Shown here: positions 45,945 to 56,919 of the stretch, piece by piece
How positions within the stretch are numbered: the first letter of the stretch is position 1
Layout of the letters: every line of letters starts with the position of its first letter
NCBI GenBank assembly: GCA_035079385.1
Contig: JAVHKY010000054.1
Span: 5,681,501-5,745,500 of the forward strand
DNA from: Aspidiotus rigidus
Taxonomy: Eukaryota > Arthropoda > Insecta > Hemiptera > Diaspididae
Direction: 5' to 3'
DNA: 64,000 bases
The notes under the pieces: model-generated
Databases searched by the model: none
Seen by the model: only the letters and a program-made list of their open reading frames with translations
What the model was told of the DNA's origin: nothing
Translations under genes and position numbers: made by a program

Positions 45945-46905
45945 CATCGAAATGTGAATCATTCTCATAGACTAATTCAATCAATCCCTCCTCAGGAATG
46001 TACCTGTTCACCACGGTAATATCTTTAATATTTCGGTGACGATGAATTTCAATTTCCTCTAAAGCTAAGCGCCTAAAATAAGATTTTTCCCTGTGGAGGA
46101 GAACTTCAGATCCCTCTTTGAGGCTATGACCACATCAATTAAGTGGTCAGCAAACGCCGACTTCCCTACTTTTCTTTTTTCCCATGCTTTCCTATGTTCA
46201 TCAACTCTAATTTTGAATTGACGGCTAGTCATCCCTGTGTACATGTACACACTCGGGCAATCACCACAGGCCACCCTATAAACACCCTCCCTCTCGGCCA
46301 TCGGTATCGGATCTTTAACTTGACCAAAAGGCTCTTCACCGTATTGATACTATAAAACGCCGGTCGGAAACCAAAGGGACGGAGGACACGGCTCACCTCC
46401 GAAGAAAACTTCCCCAAAAACGGCATCCTAATCCACCGTTTACGCCTATCAAGATGCAACTGGCGGGGGAGGGAGGTAGTAGAATCGAGTCTTTTTCTTG
46501 TAAGTCTCCTGCGGACCATGAGGTCGATGTCCACTTTGACCTGATTCACTCTAGCCAAGTGCTTTATCGTCACGAGTTCCTTATTAAACGCTACCTCTTT
46601 CAAAGGGATCTGAGTGAGGCGATATATTAAACTATCAAATGTAGCAACTTTATGGGCAAAAGGTACGAAAGACGACCCGTGGATAGCAATATCGATCGAA
46701 GTACTTTTCCGGTAAATACCGAAATCATGGACCCCGTCAATGACGGATATGGTCTAGTCCAGAAAATTTATTGATAAGCCGCCAACTTCAAGAGTGAACT
46801 TGATGGACGGATATAAACTATTTAAATAAGCGAGAAACTCACTAAGGAGCTCCGCAGGACCGGTCCACGCACACAATATGTCATCCACGTACCTATGCCA
46901 ATTAG
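45945..46905 (-). pseudogene. PLE B2 left arm: RT C-terminal half plus GIY-YIG
   Basis: On the minus strand: HRYVDDILCAWTGP at the inner end, TLEVGGLSINFLD, then after a stop the FGIYRKST region and the frame at 46229-46603 with VRRRLTRKRLDSTTSLPR and GFRPAFYSINT. A one-base shift leads to EGVYRVACGDCPSVYMYTGM, in which the YIG motif contains two extra residues, then FKIRVDEHRKAWEKRKVG. The conserved catalytic YVDD is present, but at least three lesions break the frame. Confidence 0.87.
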
Positions 46906-47188
46906 AGTTGATGAACACAGGAAAGCATGGGAAAAAAGAAAAGTAGGGAAGTCGGCGTTTGCTGACCACTTAATTGAATGTGGTCATAGCCTCAAAGAGG
47001 GATCTGAAGTTCTCCTCCACAGGGAACAATCTTATTTTAGGCGCTTAGCTTTAGAGGAAATTGAAATTCATCGTCACCGAAATATTAAAGATATTACCGT
47101 GGTGAACAGGTACATTCCTGAGGAGGGATTGATTGAATTAGTCTATGAGAATGATTCACATTTCGATGACTCGCTGGTTCAGTCATGA
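46905..47188 (+). pseudogene. PLE B2 right arm: C-terminal GIY-YIG segment
   Basis: Frame RVDEHRKAWEKRKVGKSAFA, DHLIECGHSLKEGSEVLLHR, ALEEIEIHRHRNIKDITVVN and EEGLIELVYENDSHFDDSLV, ending at 47188. It covers only the part after the GIY-YIG core and is the mirror of the left arm from 45965 to 46205. Confidence 0.87.
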
Positions 47189-47243
47189 CCTCCTCGTTCG
47201 TTGTTACTCGTTCTTGTTGGTGTTGGGTTCAGTCGCTTTCTAT

Positions 47244-47278
47244 ACCGTGAGAATGGCTGTTTAGCCGAAAGCGCTCGG
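47244..47278 (+). other. Conserved PLE terminal hairpin (B2), covariant stem
   Basis: Here the stem is GGCT (47255-47258) with AGCC (47263-47266) around the same GTTT loop and followed by CGAAAGCGCT. Relative to other copies the T-A pair is replaced by C-G on both sides, which keeps the stem. The mirrored left-arm copy at about 45838-45862 has a mismatch (AGCG). Confidence 0.55.
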
Positions 47279-47391
47279 TTTGTTTGTTTTATTGCGGTTC
47301 TAGTATTTGTTTTCGTTACTCTTTGCGAGTATATTTCTCCATGATGGGTGACCGTAAAATTAAAAAACGCATTGATTCTATAGAAGCGGGA

Positions 47392-48559
47392 CTTGGAAAA
47401 ATTTCGACCCTCTTGCCATATAATTATGATAGGAGGGGGACTTGGAATTTTTTTTTTTTTCTTAAATCGTTATAATAAAAGTCGTTTCATAATTTTTCTA
47501 ATACCTAATTTTTTTTTATCACGGAAAAAATGTTTATCTATAATTTTTTAGTTGCGAAAAAAATCCGCATCACGTTCAGGAAAAGCCTCAGTTTTCCAGG
47601 AAAGTTCTGGTGCTGTTCTAAGAAAATCATCATTTGTCTCAATCTAGTTAGCCCAATATACAGTATACTAGGCTTATACTAAGCTAAGTAGGGGGGTGAA
47701 CGAGCAGAGCAAGTTAGCTACTTAACTTGGGGTATATTGAATTAGGCTTATACAAGGCTGAAAATACTGGATGTATACTAGGCTAAGTAGGACAAAGAAG
47801 CGGAGAGAGTTAAACCGGGAGCCATTCAGCTTAACATTATAGTATACTACACTTATAATACTAGGCTAAAAAATGCTTACGCAGCCGCGTAAGCAATACA
47901 CGACTTTTCATCTGTATCTACAATCAAGTTTTTTGCTTAAACTTTAACTCTAGTACTCCAATTTATTCAATGAATCGTTTTCTCAATAAGATACACACAT
48001 CCTCAACATCTCTTGCCACTCTAATTCATTCTTGATCATCTCCGATTCTCAAGCATCTTTTACTGTTGGTTGTTGTAGACTCACACATAACATTCATTCA
48101 TGAAAAACTCAACACAAACGAGCAAATCTTTCACCCATATAAAACTATTTCATCACTCAAAAAAATGACAAAATTATACGCAAAGGATTGTTGCACTATT
48201 ACTATACTAACACAACATTCATTCATGACTGACTCAACACGAACGAACACATCTTTAAAATTCATTCATAAAGAGCGTATCCTAACATGTGTGAACAGGT
48301 AACCCAAAAAATGAATAAAACTAGCTACAACTACACTGACAATCTACGTAATCAAAGGTTACCCTTCGCTTTTGATGACGAAAGCGGCTACCTGAAGTTT
48401 ACTACTACAAAATATTAGTAGCTCGAATATATATGCAAATTTCATCAAATTAGTTCACGTTTCAATTTGAGATTTCTCACGAACCAAACATCGTATCAAC
48501 ACCAAAAGTTCACAATTACATTTTTAGACATGTAAATTACAATATATCAACATTTGAAA
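47392..48559. other. Non-coding stretch with short duplications
   Basis: Right after B2 the interrupted repeat (acttggaaaaatttcgac) resumes. From 47650 to 47880 the words tatactaggcttatact recur. A near duplication of about 120 bp (cattcattcatgaaaaactc and cattcattcatgactgactc) lies at 48090-48265. No gene. Confidence 0.45.
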
Positions 48560-48776
48560 AAAATTGAACAAATCATATCAGAGTTATAGGAGTGGGGAAT
48601 TTTTTTTAAAATTGGGTATATCTGGAGAACTACTGATCCGATCGTCAAAAAAAATGCAGGTGCACAACTTCAGATATAACACTACAACTTGACTAAGTTT
48701 CAAGAAAATCCATCCAGTAGTCTCGGAGGAGAAGTCCGGACAAATTTTGATCCATATATATATCCATATATATATA
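48560..48776 (+). repeat. LINE/SINE-like 3' tail ending in TA repeats
   Basis: The segment containing tttcaagaaaatccatccag and tagtctcggaggagaagtcc and ending in (TATA)n resembles the 3' ends shared by RTE-type LINEs and their SINEs in insects. The TA tail was the landing site of the TRIM element that follows. Confidence 0.4.
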
Positions 48777-48991
48777 TGTAAGATGTAAAATCTTGACAAA
48801 TCTGGCGATGCTGTGTTTCCACAGAATCGTATCAAAAAGTCGAGTTCCCGAAGGAAAAGCAGGTCAGCTGACTGCACTCGGAAGGATAAACAGAAGGAGA
48901 GAGGAATAGCATTATATAGTCGGAGCTCCGAACTTAGTCCGTGAGTAGGAGAGTGACGCGACTGACGGTGAAGAACGTTCACGTTCTTACA
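48777..48991 (+). repeat. TRIM left LTR
   Basis: 215 bp. It contains attatatag, a possible TATA box, at about 48920. The interior that follows has a 20-bp repeat gcggcttactgcatgRtgta (with R = g or a), in two copies. Confidence 0.85.
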
Positions 48992-49207
48992 TCTCCAACG
49001 CTAAGAGGAAAAGGATAAGGAGTAGACTTTTTTGATACGGCTTACTGCATGGTGTAGGCTCACTGCGCACGCAGGAGTGGACTTGGTCCGTGTACCTACG
49101 GGGAGTGGAGTGTATCCGTGTACCCAGCTAATGCGGCTTACTGCATGATGTAGTCTTACAGCGTTCATCTACAGGAGACCGGGAGACTCAGTTATTTTGA
49201 TACGATT

Positions 49208-49422
49208 TGTAAGATGTAAAATCTTGACAAATCTGGCGATGCTGTGTTTCCACAGAATCGTATCAAAAAGTCGAGTTCCCGAAGGAAAAGCAGGTCAGCT
49301 GACTGCACTCGGAAGGATAAACAGAAGGAGAGAGGAATAGCATTATATAGTCGGAGCTCCGAACTTTGTCCGTGAGTAGGAGAGTGACGCGACTGACGGT
49401 GAAGAACGTTCACGTTCTTACA
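49208..49422 (+). repeat. TRIM right LTR
   Basis: 215 bp, identical to the left LTR at all but one position. Open frames across both LTRs on the minus strand (48584-48982 and 49192-49617) share a long peptide only because the LTRs are repeated. Confidence 0.85.
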
Positions 49423-52400
49423 TATATATATATATATATATATAAGGAAACCTGAAATTTTTTTAATGACGTAGCGATGATCTATGACCTCTAAAACGTC
49501 GAGAAAGTTCATTTCCCCCCCCCCTTTCTGCCACAACTGTGACGGGTGTAATACTCGCTTTTCTACGAAAAGTCGGTAAAATAAAGGTACAAACACGCGA
49601 GTAGTCATGTAAATCACCGACCCAAAAAATGTTCTTAACCCAACAAAAAAGACATGTAAATTTTAGAGTTTTCACTCATCAGTTGAGTTGATGAGTAAAT
49701 ACCACGATTATTTTCATCCTTAGAACTTCGATAGCTTCAGGGACATAACGGAGGATCTCATTCTCCTTATCATTTCCTTCATCATTACAAAAAGACTTTC
49801 ATTCAAGACTTTCACCATAAATGTTTATATAAAAAAAAGAAAAAGCATCAACTTCTAGAACGCCTAATTTAAGGCTAAATTTACCAAAAGTACGATAGAT
49901 AACGAAAGGCGAAAAAGAAGAAGCGGGATCGAAATAATAGGAAGCTAAATAAATTCCCTTGTTTCGCCCTGAAATACAATCCGCAACGTTTGGTCCCATT
50001 TTAATATATTCGGTCCTGTTCAGTTCCGGAAGATCTTACTCGAATACTTCCTATCAATAATCAGGATTTATAACTCTTTGATACTCTTTGAAAGATCCAA
50101 TAACACTTATTCCCCCTTCTCATATATAGAAAGTAGACCGTTTTATTCGTTTACTGCCGGCGGTATATTTGAAAACTTCTCTCGGTTAAATATCTACATT
50201 TCCACAATAATTTAAAATTTTCACATTTGATACGTCAACATAGATGAGGTTAATTTAAAAACTTTGTTTAAATATTACCCATTTCCCCTATTCGTTGTCA
50301 ATACGTAAAGAATCTAGTTTACAAATTTACGTTCACGCCTTCGATTTTCTATATAGAATCAGAGAATCACGCGAAGATAGCGAGAGTTTGTAGCAGTCCA
50401 CTTGAAAATAACTAAACCAGAAACGGAAATATATTTCAAAATTTGGGCCAGCATAGAGCGAGGCATCGGCAAAGGTCTCTTTAATGGCAGTTCTTTAATT
50501 TATATTATTGCGATTTTGTTCGAAAAAAGAAGATCTAAATTATCATCTTTAGAATTTTCACTATCCGCGCTTAATAGCGCGAGTTCTGCCCCACATTTTG
50601 GCATCGCTGAAATGTCCTTCGAAATGTAGTATACAAATATGAGAATAGCGGAGACGTAGTTTGGCTTTTACAATATCAATACCATCAAGGGCACCTGTTG
50701 TTCCGCAACAGTCTACATTGGTAATTTTTCTCGAACGCCATTTTCCTTATTGGCTGAATAGCAGAAATTTTTGACTAGCGGCTCTGACTCGAAGTTTGTC
50801 TTCGCATACGTAAACTATATTGCGCGTTATTCGCCTCTCCTTCTCTCACTCTTTACGCTCGAGACTGAAATGATATAAATTCGTCGCTTCTTGTAAACTT
50901 CTATTCTGGTATCAGTATACGCGATGCGATAACACGAATCTGGTAAGGTAGCAACACACCTATGGCACTTGACAGCTCGTTTCCATTTCATTCGACACGG
51001 GGGTGAAGAAGCGTCGTTTCTGCACCGGCTGTGTAACGAAAGTTTTAAAAGAAAATACACATTGTACGTAAAAACGATTGCGATGTGATGTGTAATCTAT
51101 AAAACTCCATTATCTTCTACTATCTGCAAGCAGTCGAGGCGTATTCGAGTTTTCATTTCTAAATTACTGTGTAGTTTGCCATTTTTTCGTCAATTGCTCG
51201 CGCACTATTGAAATAATTTCCTGCGAGCATAAAAAACACTTATAGAAATATCACTCCACCATTGAATAGATGAAATTTTTATTGTACCGTACATAAGTAT
51301 ATGAATTGAGGATTTTCATGTTAGAAAAAGATATCTCGCTTCGATACAACTGTGACTCCTAGAATTTTCATCCAATCACATTAAGGTCATACTCGTCGTT
51401 GAAATATTTTTTCTTTTTATTTTTCTTCCTTCCATTCCTTTCTGCGTCACTTAACAGCGCACATACATGTCACTGTACCGTGTATTAAACGAAAGAATCA
51501 AACGAGTGAGAGAGAAGTAAAAATTGACCAGTTTTCCTTCGAAAGGGTGACGCTGACGCCGAATCCTCGTTATGGTACATCATCAATAATATTTTTTGAT
51601 TTATGTTACGATACTTTTATAGGTTTTCCTTGGACAGTTTATTTGGCAAAGGCACGCCCGTGTGCAAACTTTTGTTTCCATTCAGTTTTCAAAAATGAAG
51701 AAAAGGCACCTAATGTACGACGGAAGGACGCTGGCGGTGAATAAGATTTGGTGGCGTTCGCGGCAGAAAAAGAAGTGGGAAAAGTACACCGAAGAAATGC
51801 AAGTGTACACAGCACACACACATACACAAATAAATTTTGTTGACTATAAAACTTGGCACATCATTAATCAATGCGAAAGCAAAGCGAGTCGAAGAATGCG
51901 AGTTTTATAGTGTTGTAGAAATTTTTCCACCCCCCCGAGCCCCATTCCCCTTTTCGGCACCTGCAGCAATAAAAAGTGATACAACTCACGTGAAAGCAGT
52001 ATTATTTATGTATCAACCCTATTGTAACGTTAAACTTGTTGTTGGCAAAACTGTTTTTCCGCTTCTCCGTGACTCGTCTCCTTATCAATGAGACAGTGTT
52101 GATTCGCTTTTCCTTCCCATTTTTCTATCTTACAAGTATTCTGCGGACAAGTAGCTCTTGTTACCTCTGATTTACCGTTTTAAGATTTCTTTATCATTCT
52201 CATTTTTTGTTATGATCGTAAAATTTTATACGTGCGTGTCCGCTAAGAACGATTAAACCTTCAATACGTTCGCTAATGATCACAGTAATAAAGATGAAAA
52301 GAAATCTGTTGCCATTGTAGACTTTGTTTTTTCAGCGCAACTATTCACAGACGCAAATATTCCACGTCGAGGAAGTTTCTCCAAAAAATAATATTTAATA

Positions 52401-52499
52401 ATATTATGAAGAGTTGAAATAATAAAAGAATGAAAAATTGTGTATGAGAACGATTATTGAGTGTTCAGGTCACTGTTGTGAAACATAATGTACAAAGTT
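49423..52499. other. Unannotated non-coding stretch
   Basis: A cytosine run lies at 49505-49515. No coding motif was found; open frames such as 50402-50629 and 51662-51910 are not recognisable. Confidence 0.45.
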
Positions 52500-52860
52500 G
52501 TCACGGGTTCTTCAAGGGAGTTGAACGAGGGGTGGCAGAGAACCTGTTTTATGGGGCACGTGGGATCCGGGAAATGTAGATTGTGACGTTACAAGACTAA
52601 CCTATGACGTCATTGAATTGTGACGTCATAGGCCCGGACTTCAGAGCCATATATATGATAGGACAGGAACTTGAAAAAGAAACGTAGATTGTGACGTCAC
52701 AAAGCTGACCTATGTTGGAATCAAATAGTGACGTCACAAGCCCGGATTTCGGAGCTAAATAATAGAAGACCTTGAAAAAAAACTGAGATTGTGATGTCGC
52801 AACGCTGACCTACGACGTCAACAAACTGTTAAGTACCAGGCCCCGCCCGCCCAACCTACA
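52500..52860. repeat. Repeat block with GGGAACC-like end and CRE-like sites
   Basis: It starts with ggcagagaacctgttttatg, a relative of the short-element end. It then repeats units of about 115 bp containing gattgtgacgtcacaa, gctgacctatg and aagcccggatttcggagct. TGACGTCA occurs several times. Confidence 0.6.
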
Positions 52861-54439
52861 TATGAGGTGGAATCAAGAAATAGGGTTAACGACCAAAACG
52901 AAAAATTGCGTAACAAAGAGTTGAAAATTCCAACAGGCATTTCACAACATACAGACGTGTCAAGCATTTTTGTTTGTACTTCGAAAGGGGTTTATTAAGT
53001 CCCTTGATAATCAGTACCATTTTGGAAAGAACGTAAAATTGTGTTATGATGCAATTCAAATTCTCCACATTCCTGCAAAAAAGTCCAAGATGTGTGCACT
53101 GCAAGTAGAACTCACACATGAAGATAATAATATTTTCAATATCCATGTATTTATCTCGCATGTGTGCAATTTATAGGTGTGTGCAATCTATTTCCTCCCA
53201 CAAACAGCAGAAATCGAACTGCTTGAAGTCGATGGCGGTGGGTGCTCACTTCAAAGTTACGCTGTGGATCATCCAAGAAGGAAACTCTATACTGACTGTA
53301 GCATACTAATAAATTGATAAGTTGTAGAAGAATCCTGACAATACTTGTATTCACCGTTTTAGCGCCAATCATCGATAAGCAAACATCCGTTAATCGAACA
53401 TTTGTAACTATTATTAAAAAATCTTGAACTGGTCACTTTAATTATTGAAATAATAACAGTGAACTCCAATTCAAGACAGAAACGCATTGTCTCAAGTTTT
53501 TCACGGCAAACCAATTCTGCAATTTATTTATCACAAGCCCGCGCACGCCGCGGTCGCTCACTAAACGCTCTTGCGCTTCCTACCGCATGCATAAGTTCAA
53601 TTTTATTTTATACACAGACTCACTTGCTCATCGCGGTTGCTTTGGTTTTATTGAGTGTTGAAAAATTTAACGGCACTCTCCACCAGGGTTCTCCAAAATA
53701 TCGGCTAAATTTCTTCAGAAAAATACGTCCGCCTTATTTCCCGATAAAGCCTTTTCTCTGGTTCATAAATCATGCCTGAAAGAGCTAGAAAAGTAGTTGA
53801 TAGATTAGAAAATGCACAAGGGTAACACAAATAATACTATGGAAGAATCAGCAGAATTGGTCCACGCATTACCCAGTAATAGAGAAAAATTTATATTTTC
53901 TCACCCGAGGGGATTAAGTTCAATTTACGAGACAAAGATCAACGTATATACTGAAACTTTAAGCTCAGTTTGGTAAGAGGTCCTCCTCATCAAGATGCTT
54001 TATTCTCCGGCGTCCGCTCGAAGAGTCGATCCGGTCACGTCCTGATTCCTTTTATCCTTCTTTCTTTTAATTTTCTCCTCATCTCTTCAGTCGTGTTTTA
54101 TACCGCTTGTAAATGATGTGGTGTCGAAAGCGCTCGCGCAATTGATGTATAATTTATGCCATGTGCAAATATAAAATTCGAAATTTATTTTCGTTGAATT
54201 AGATTTGTCCTCTGCACCGTTTTACCTCCAATTTCATATGAGTTGGCTTCAAACTGACACTTGCTTGCTTGTTTTGTGCTGAAAAATATCCTGAGCTTGA
54301 AGTCACCGCCCTCGACATGAATGTTCTTGGAGAAATGGTAAAATTTTTATTCAGTATTGGACATTCAGCTCGTACGGATATTTGAAACATCACTAATTAT
54401 TTCTGGAACCCGTGACACTATAGCACCGTAATATTATTT
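52861..54439. other. Unannotated non-coding stretch
   Basis: No gene was recognised. At about 54110-54150 the plus strand has gatgtggtgtcgaaagcgct, which resembles the PLE terminal hairpin block without a proper stem; it may be a decayed PLE end. Confidence 0.4.
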
Positions 54440-54834
54440 TCTGATTTAATGATATCTAATTTGTATATAATATTATTTATGTGGGTTTTCATAAAACTAA
54501 AGAATAAATGAGTTAATGAGATTCTCATCACGGTGGCGGATGATTTCAATAGCCTCCAAAGCAAGGCGTTTACGATGGGAACTTTCAAAGTGAAGAATGC
54601 TTTCACTACCCCAATCGTGACTCTCAAGGAGGTGAGTAGCAAAGATGGATTTATTAGGTTGTTCCTTGAGGTGTTCATCAATGCGGATCTTGACATGGCG
54701 ACCAGTCTCGCCGATATAAGTGGCAGGACAGTTTCGGCATACACACCACTCCTTTCAAATTTGGGGATAGAATCTTTGGGTTTTTGAAAGAGGCGTGAGA
54801 GGCGTTCTAATTTTGTGGTGCTGTGAAACGCAGG
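54440..54834 (-). pseudogene. PLE D GIY-YIG part
   Basis: On the minus strand: RPAFHSTTKLERLSRLFQKP, DSIPKFERSGVY, then after a one-base shift CRNCPATYIGETGRHVKIRI, DEHLKEQPNKSIFATHLLES and HRKRLALEAIEIIRHRDENL, with PLE codons fading near 54480. The domain has both GIY-YIG motifs and the CxxC. It is separated from its RT by the insertion of A3. Confidence 0.82.
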
Positions 54835-54841
54835 ACGGAAA

Positions 54842-56138
54842 CCCTCATTCGGTCTTGAATTCGGCCTCTTTAACTGACGTCCTCAAGGATGTAAGCCTTC
54901 CCCCGGGAACGACCATCTGCTCGTTTGATGTTGTTGGTTTGTTCCCGAATATTCCTAAGGCTGCTACTATCCAGCGTATGGGTGAGCTACTCGTCAAAGC
55001 CAACATTCCTCATAATGAGCTTCACGAATTCTTCGATCTTCTTAATACTTGCTGGTCCCCCAACTATTGTAAATTTGAAGGAAAATTTTTCGAGTTCCCT
55101 GATGAAGTAGGGATCCCCATTGGATCACCACTAGGCTCTCTCATATCCGAAATCTTCATGTCTAAGTTTGAACTTGACCTCTTTTCCTCGAACCAGGTGT
55201 TACTTAATCATATTCACTATGATGACGTTCTATGTACCTGGACTGGTCCCCCAGATCTCCTTGGTGAGTTTCTGAGGTATCTCGATTCCTGGTACCCATC
55301 CATCAAATTTACGTTGGAAATAGGGGTATTTTCCATTAACTTTTTGGATTTATCGATCTCTATAATAGACGGTATCCATAAGTTTGGAATTTACAGGAAA
55401 GATACTACGACCGATGTTTTAGTCCACGGTGTTTCGTTCGGTCCTGTTGCTCACAAGATGGCTGCTTTTCATAGCCTAGTTCACAGACTGACTCGTATTC
55501 CTTTGAGTCAGTCTGCCTTCAAGAAAGAGGTAATCACAATAAATCACCTGGCCAGAGTAAATGGAAAGTTACGAGGGGCCTCCTGGATTCCACCACCTCC
55601 CTCCCCCGAGACACGATCCGTGGATCGCCGTTTGCGTTGGATCAGTCTCCCTTTCTTGGCGAAGTTCTCCCAGCAATTGGGTCGGGCCCTTCGCCCGTTT
55701 GGCTTCAGACCCGCGTTTTACAACCCTACCACAGTCTTGAGGTTGTTTGTGAGACTGAAGGACCCCATACCTGTCGATGAGAGGAGTGGTGTGTATAAGT
55801 TGGAGTGTGAGGATTGTGGAGGCTTTTATATTGGTGAGACCAGCCGCCAAATGAAAGTTCGAGTAGCTGAGCACCTGAAGTCTTGGAAGAAAGAACACTC
55901 GGGGGAGTCAGCTTTCGCCGATCACTTAATAAACAGTGGCCACAGCTTCCGCGAGGGATCCGAAAAGCTCCTCCAAAAGGAGAATTCCTATCGTAAGCGT
56001 ATCGCCCTCGAGAATATAGAGATAATTCTTCATCTCAACACTGACGGTATCACTGTACTCAATTCGTACATTCCGGAAGATGGCCTGATCGAACTGGTTT
56101 ATGACTCACACCGTGATTTCTCGTTTGGACGATCTTAA
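54842..56138 (+). pseudogene. PLE A3 RT/GIY-YIG protein with damaged catalytic site
   Basis: The 447-codon frame from 54795 begins with about 16 residues of PLE D sequence read antisense; family A starts at PHSVLNSASLTDVL. It has CSFDVVGLFPNIP, GIPIGSPLGSLISEIFM, then HIHYDDVLCTWTG: an in-frame loss of 15 bases has removed WHRYV, so YVDD is reduced to YDD. Near 55560 a deletion and a compensating shift replace the linker with GKLRGASWIPPPPSPETRS. The GIY-YIG domain (LECEDCGGFYIGET) is intact, to the stop at 56138. The frame is long but the RT is almost certainly dead. Confidence 0.92.
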
Positions 56139-56183
56139 TACCTCGTTCTTCTCTTTTGTTCGTCAGTTGCTTTCATTTCAGGC

Positions 56184-56216
56184 TTGAAGATGGTTGTTTA
56201 ACCGAAAGCGCTCGTC
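56184..56216 (+). other. Conserved PLE terminal hairpin (A3)
   Basis: GGTT (56192-56195), GTTT loop, AACC (56200-56203), then CGAAAGCGCTCG. The A4 equivalent is on the minus strand at 57026-57050 (GGTT 57035-57038, AACC 57043-57046), where the loop is TTAA-like as in A1. Confidence 0.5.
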
Positions 56217-56291
56217 GTCTTTTCATTTTTTCTGCGGTTTGCATGTTTTACTCCACGTCGGAGTATTCCTCTTTCATATTTATTACGGAAA

Positions 56292-56914
56292 TTGAACTTG
56301 CGAAGGAGTCTGGCGAGCTCAAAAGAGAAATTCCCAAGGAAGGGTAAACGAATCCATCTCTCTTTTTTGATGTTTCTAGAGCGAGGGAGCGCCAAGTAGT
56401 AGTATCCAATACTTTTCTAAGTAATTTCTTACAAATAATGGATTCAATATTCAAATTTACATCGTTGAGACGTGCTAAATACTTTATATGGTCTCCTTTT
56501 CCACATTAAAAGCATTAGGGAGGAGCGGAATAGATAGGAGACGGTGTATGAAACAATTAAAAGCGGTGCATTTATAAACCAGGGGGCAGAAAGATGAGCT
56601 GTGGATTGTCATACCAGTGCAGTGTTGGTGGGCTTCCTGTAAATGCTGAAGACATGGTTGCCATTTTCAATAGAAATGGAGAGATCCAAAAAATCGATCT
56701 TCTGACCTCCCACTTCGATAGTGAACTTTATGGTAGGATACAGTCCATTGATGAAGGAGAGGAACTGGTTCAAGAGAGAGGGAGGCCCACTCCACAGACA
56801 GAGGACGTCATCCACATAACGATACCAGTATGTTATATGGCGGGCGAACTCATTATCAGGGAGGAGGAACACCTCCTCTAAATTCGCCATAAAACCCTCA
56901 GTCAACAAGAGCCG
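56292..56914 (-). pseudogene. PLE D RT catalytic block and linker
   Basis: The minus strand gives LLLTEGFMANLEEVFLLPDN, YWYRYVDDVLCLWSGPPSLL with an intact YVDD, and IDFLDLSISIENGNHVFSIY in the frame 56609-56908. Then, in other frames, a KLLRKVLDTTTW linker and KERWIRLPFLGNFSFELARL, with RKFNF at the A3 site. The first catalytic Asp block is not found, and at least two frameshifts occur between 56290 and 56600. The insertion of A4 separates it from its upstream part at the MG(S)PLS region. Confidence 0.85.
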
Positions 56915-56919
56915 AAAAT

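Larger units (their letters stand above)
45772..47382. mobile_element. Penelope-like retroelement B2, head-to-head double copy
   Basis: A minus-oriented partial copy (45772-46905) meets a plus-oriented short copy (46905-47382). The flanks GGAGCGGGA (45763-45771) and GAAGCGGGA (47383-47391) look like a target duplication with one change, and up to 10 of 12 positions agree. The target was the repeat gataggagcgggacttgg. The right end carries ATG and MGDRKIKKRIDSI codons (from about 47341), the start segment of the family. Confidence 0.88.
48777..49422 (+). mobile_element. TRIM (miniature LTR retrotransposon), recent
   Basis: Two direct repeats of 215 bp (48777-48991 and 49208-49422) begin TGTAAGATG and end TTCTTACA, the TG...CA form of LTRs, and differ at one base (48936 against 49367). 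They enclose 216 bp without coding capacity. The flanks are TA repeats, so a short target duplication is consistent but cannot be measured. The strand is not certain. The size is that of TRIM/SMART elements, which depend on enzymes from full-length LTR elements. Confidence 0.88.
54842..56284 (+). mobile_element. Penelope-like retroelement A3, 5'-truncated, inside PLE D
   Basis: A forward copy that begins abruptly at CCTCATTCGGTC (the SPHSV codons) and ends after gagtattcc, inside the terminal region. A 7-bp duplication, ACGGAAA, flanks it at 54835-54841 and 56285-56291. There is no inverted arm, and the duplication is shorter than the 12 bp of A1 and A2. The insertion site is in the linker of PLE D. 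Confidence 0.9.

Noticed and set aside
48584..49617. Two minus-strand frames sharing a long peptide, as a duplicated gene
   Set aside because: The shared peptide is the translation of the two TRIM LTRs.
54533..54787. Plus-strand 84-codon frame
   Set aside because: It is the shadow of the PLE D GIY-YIG domain on the minus strand.
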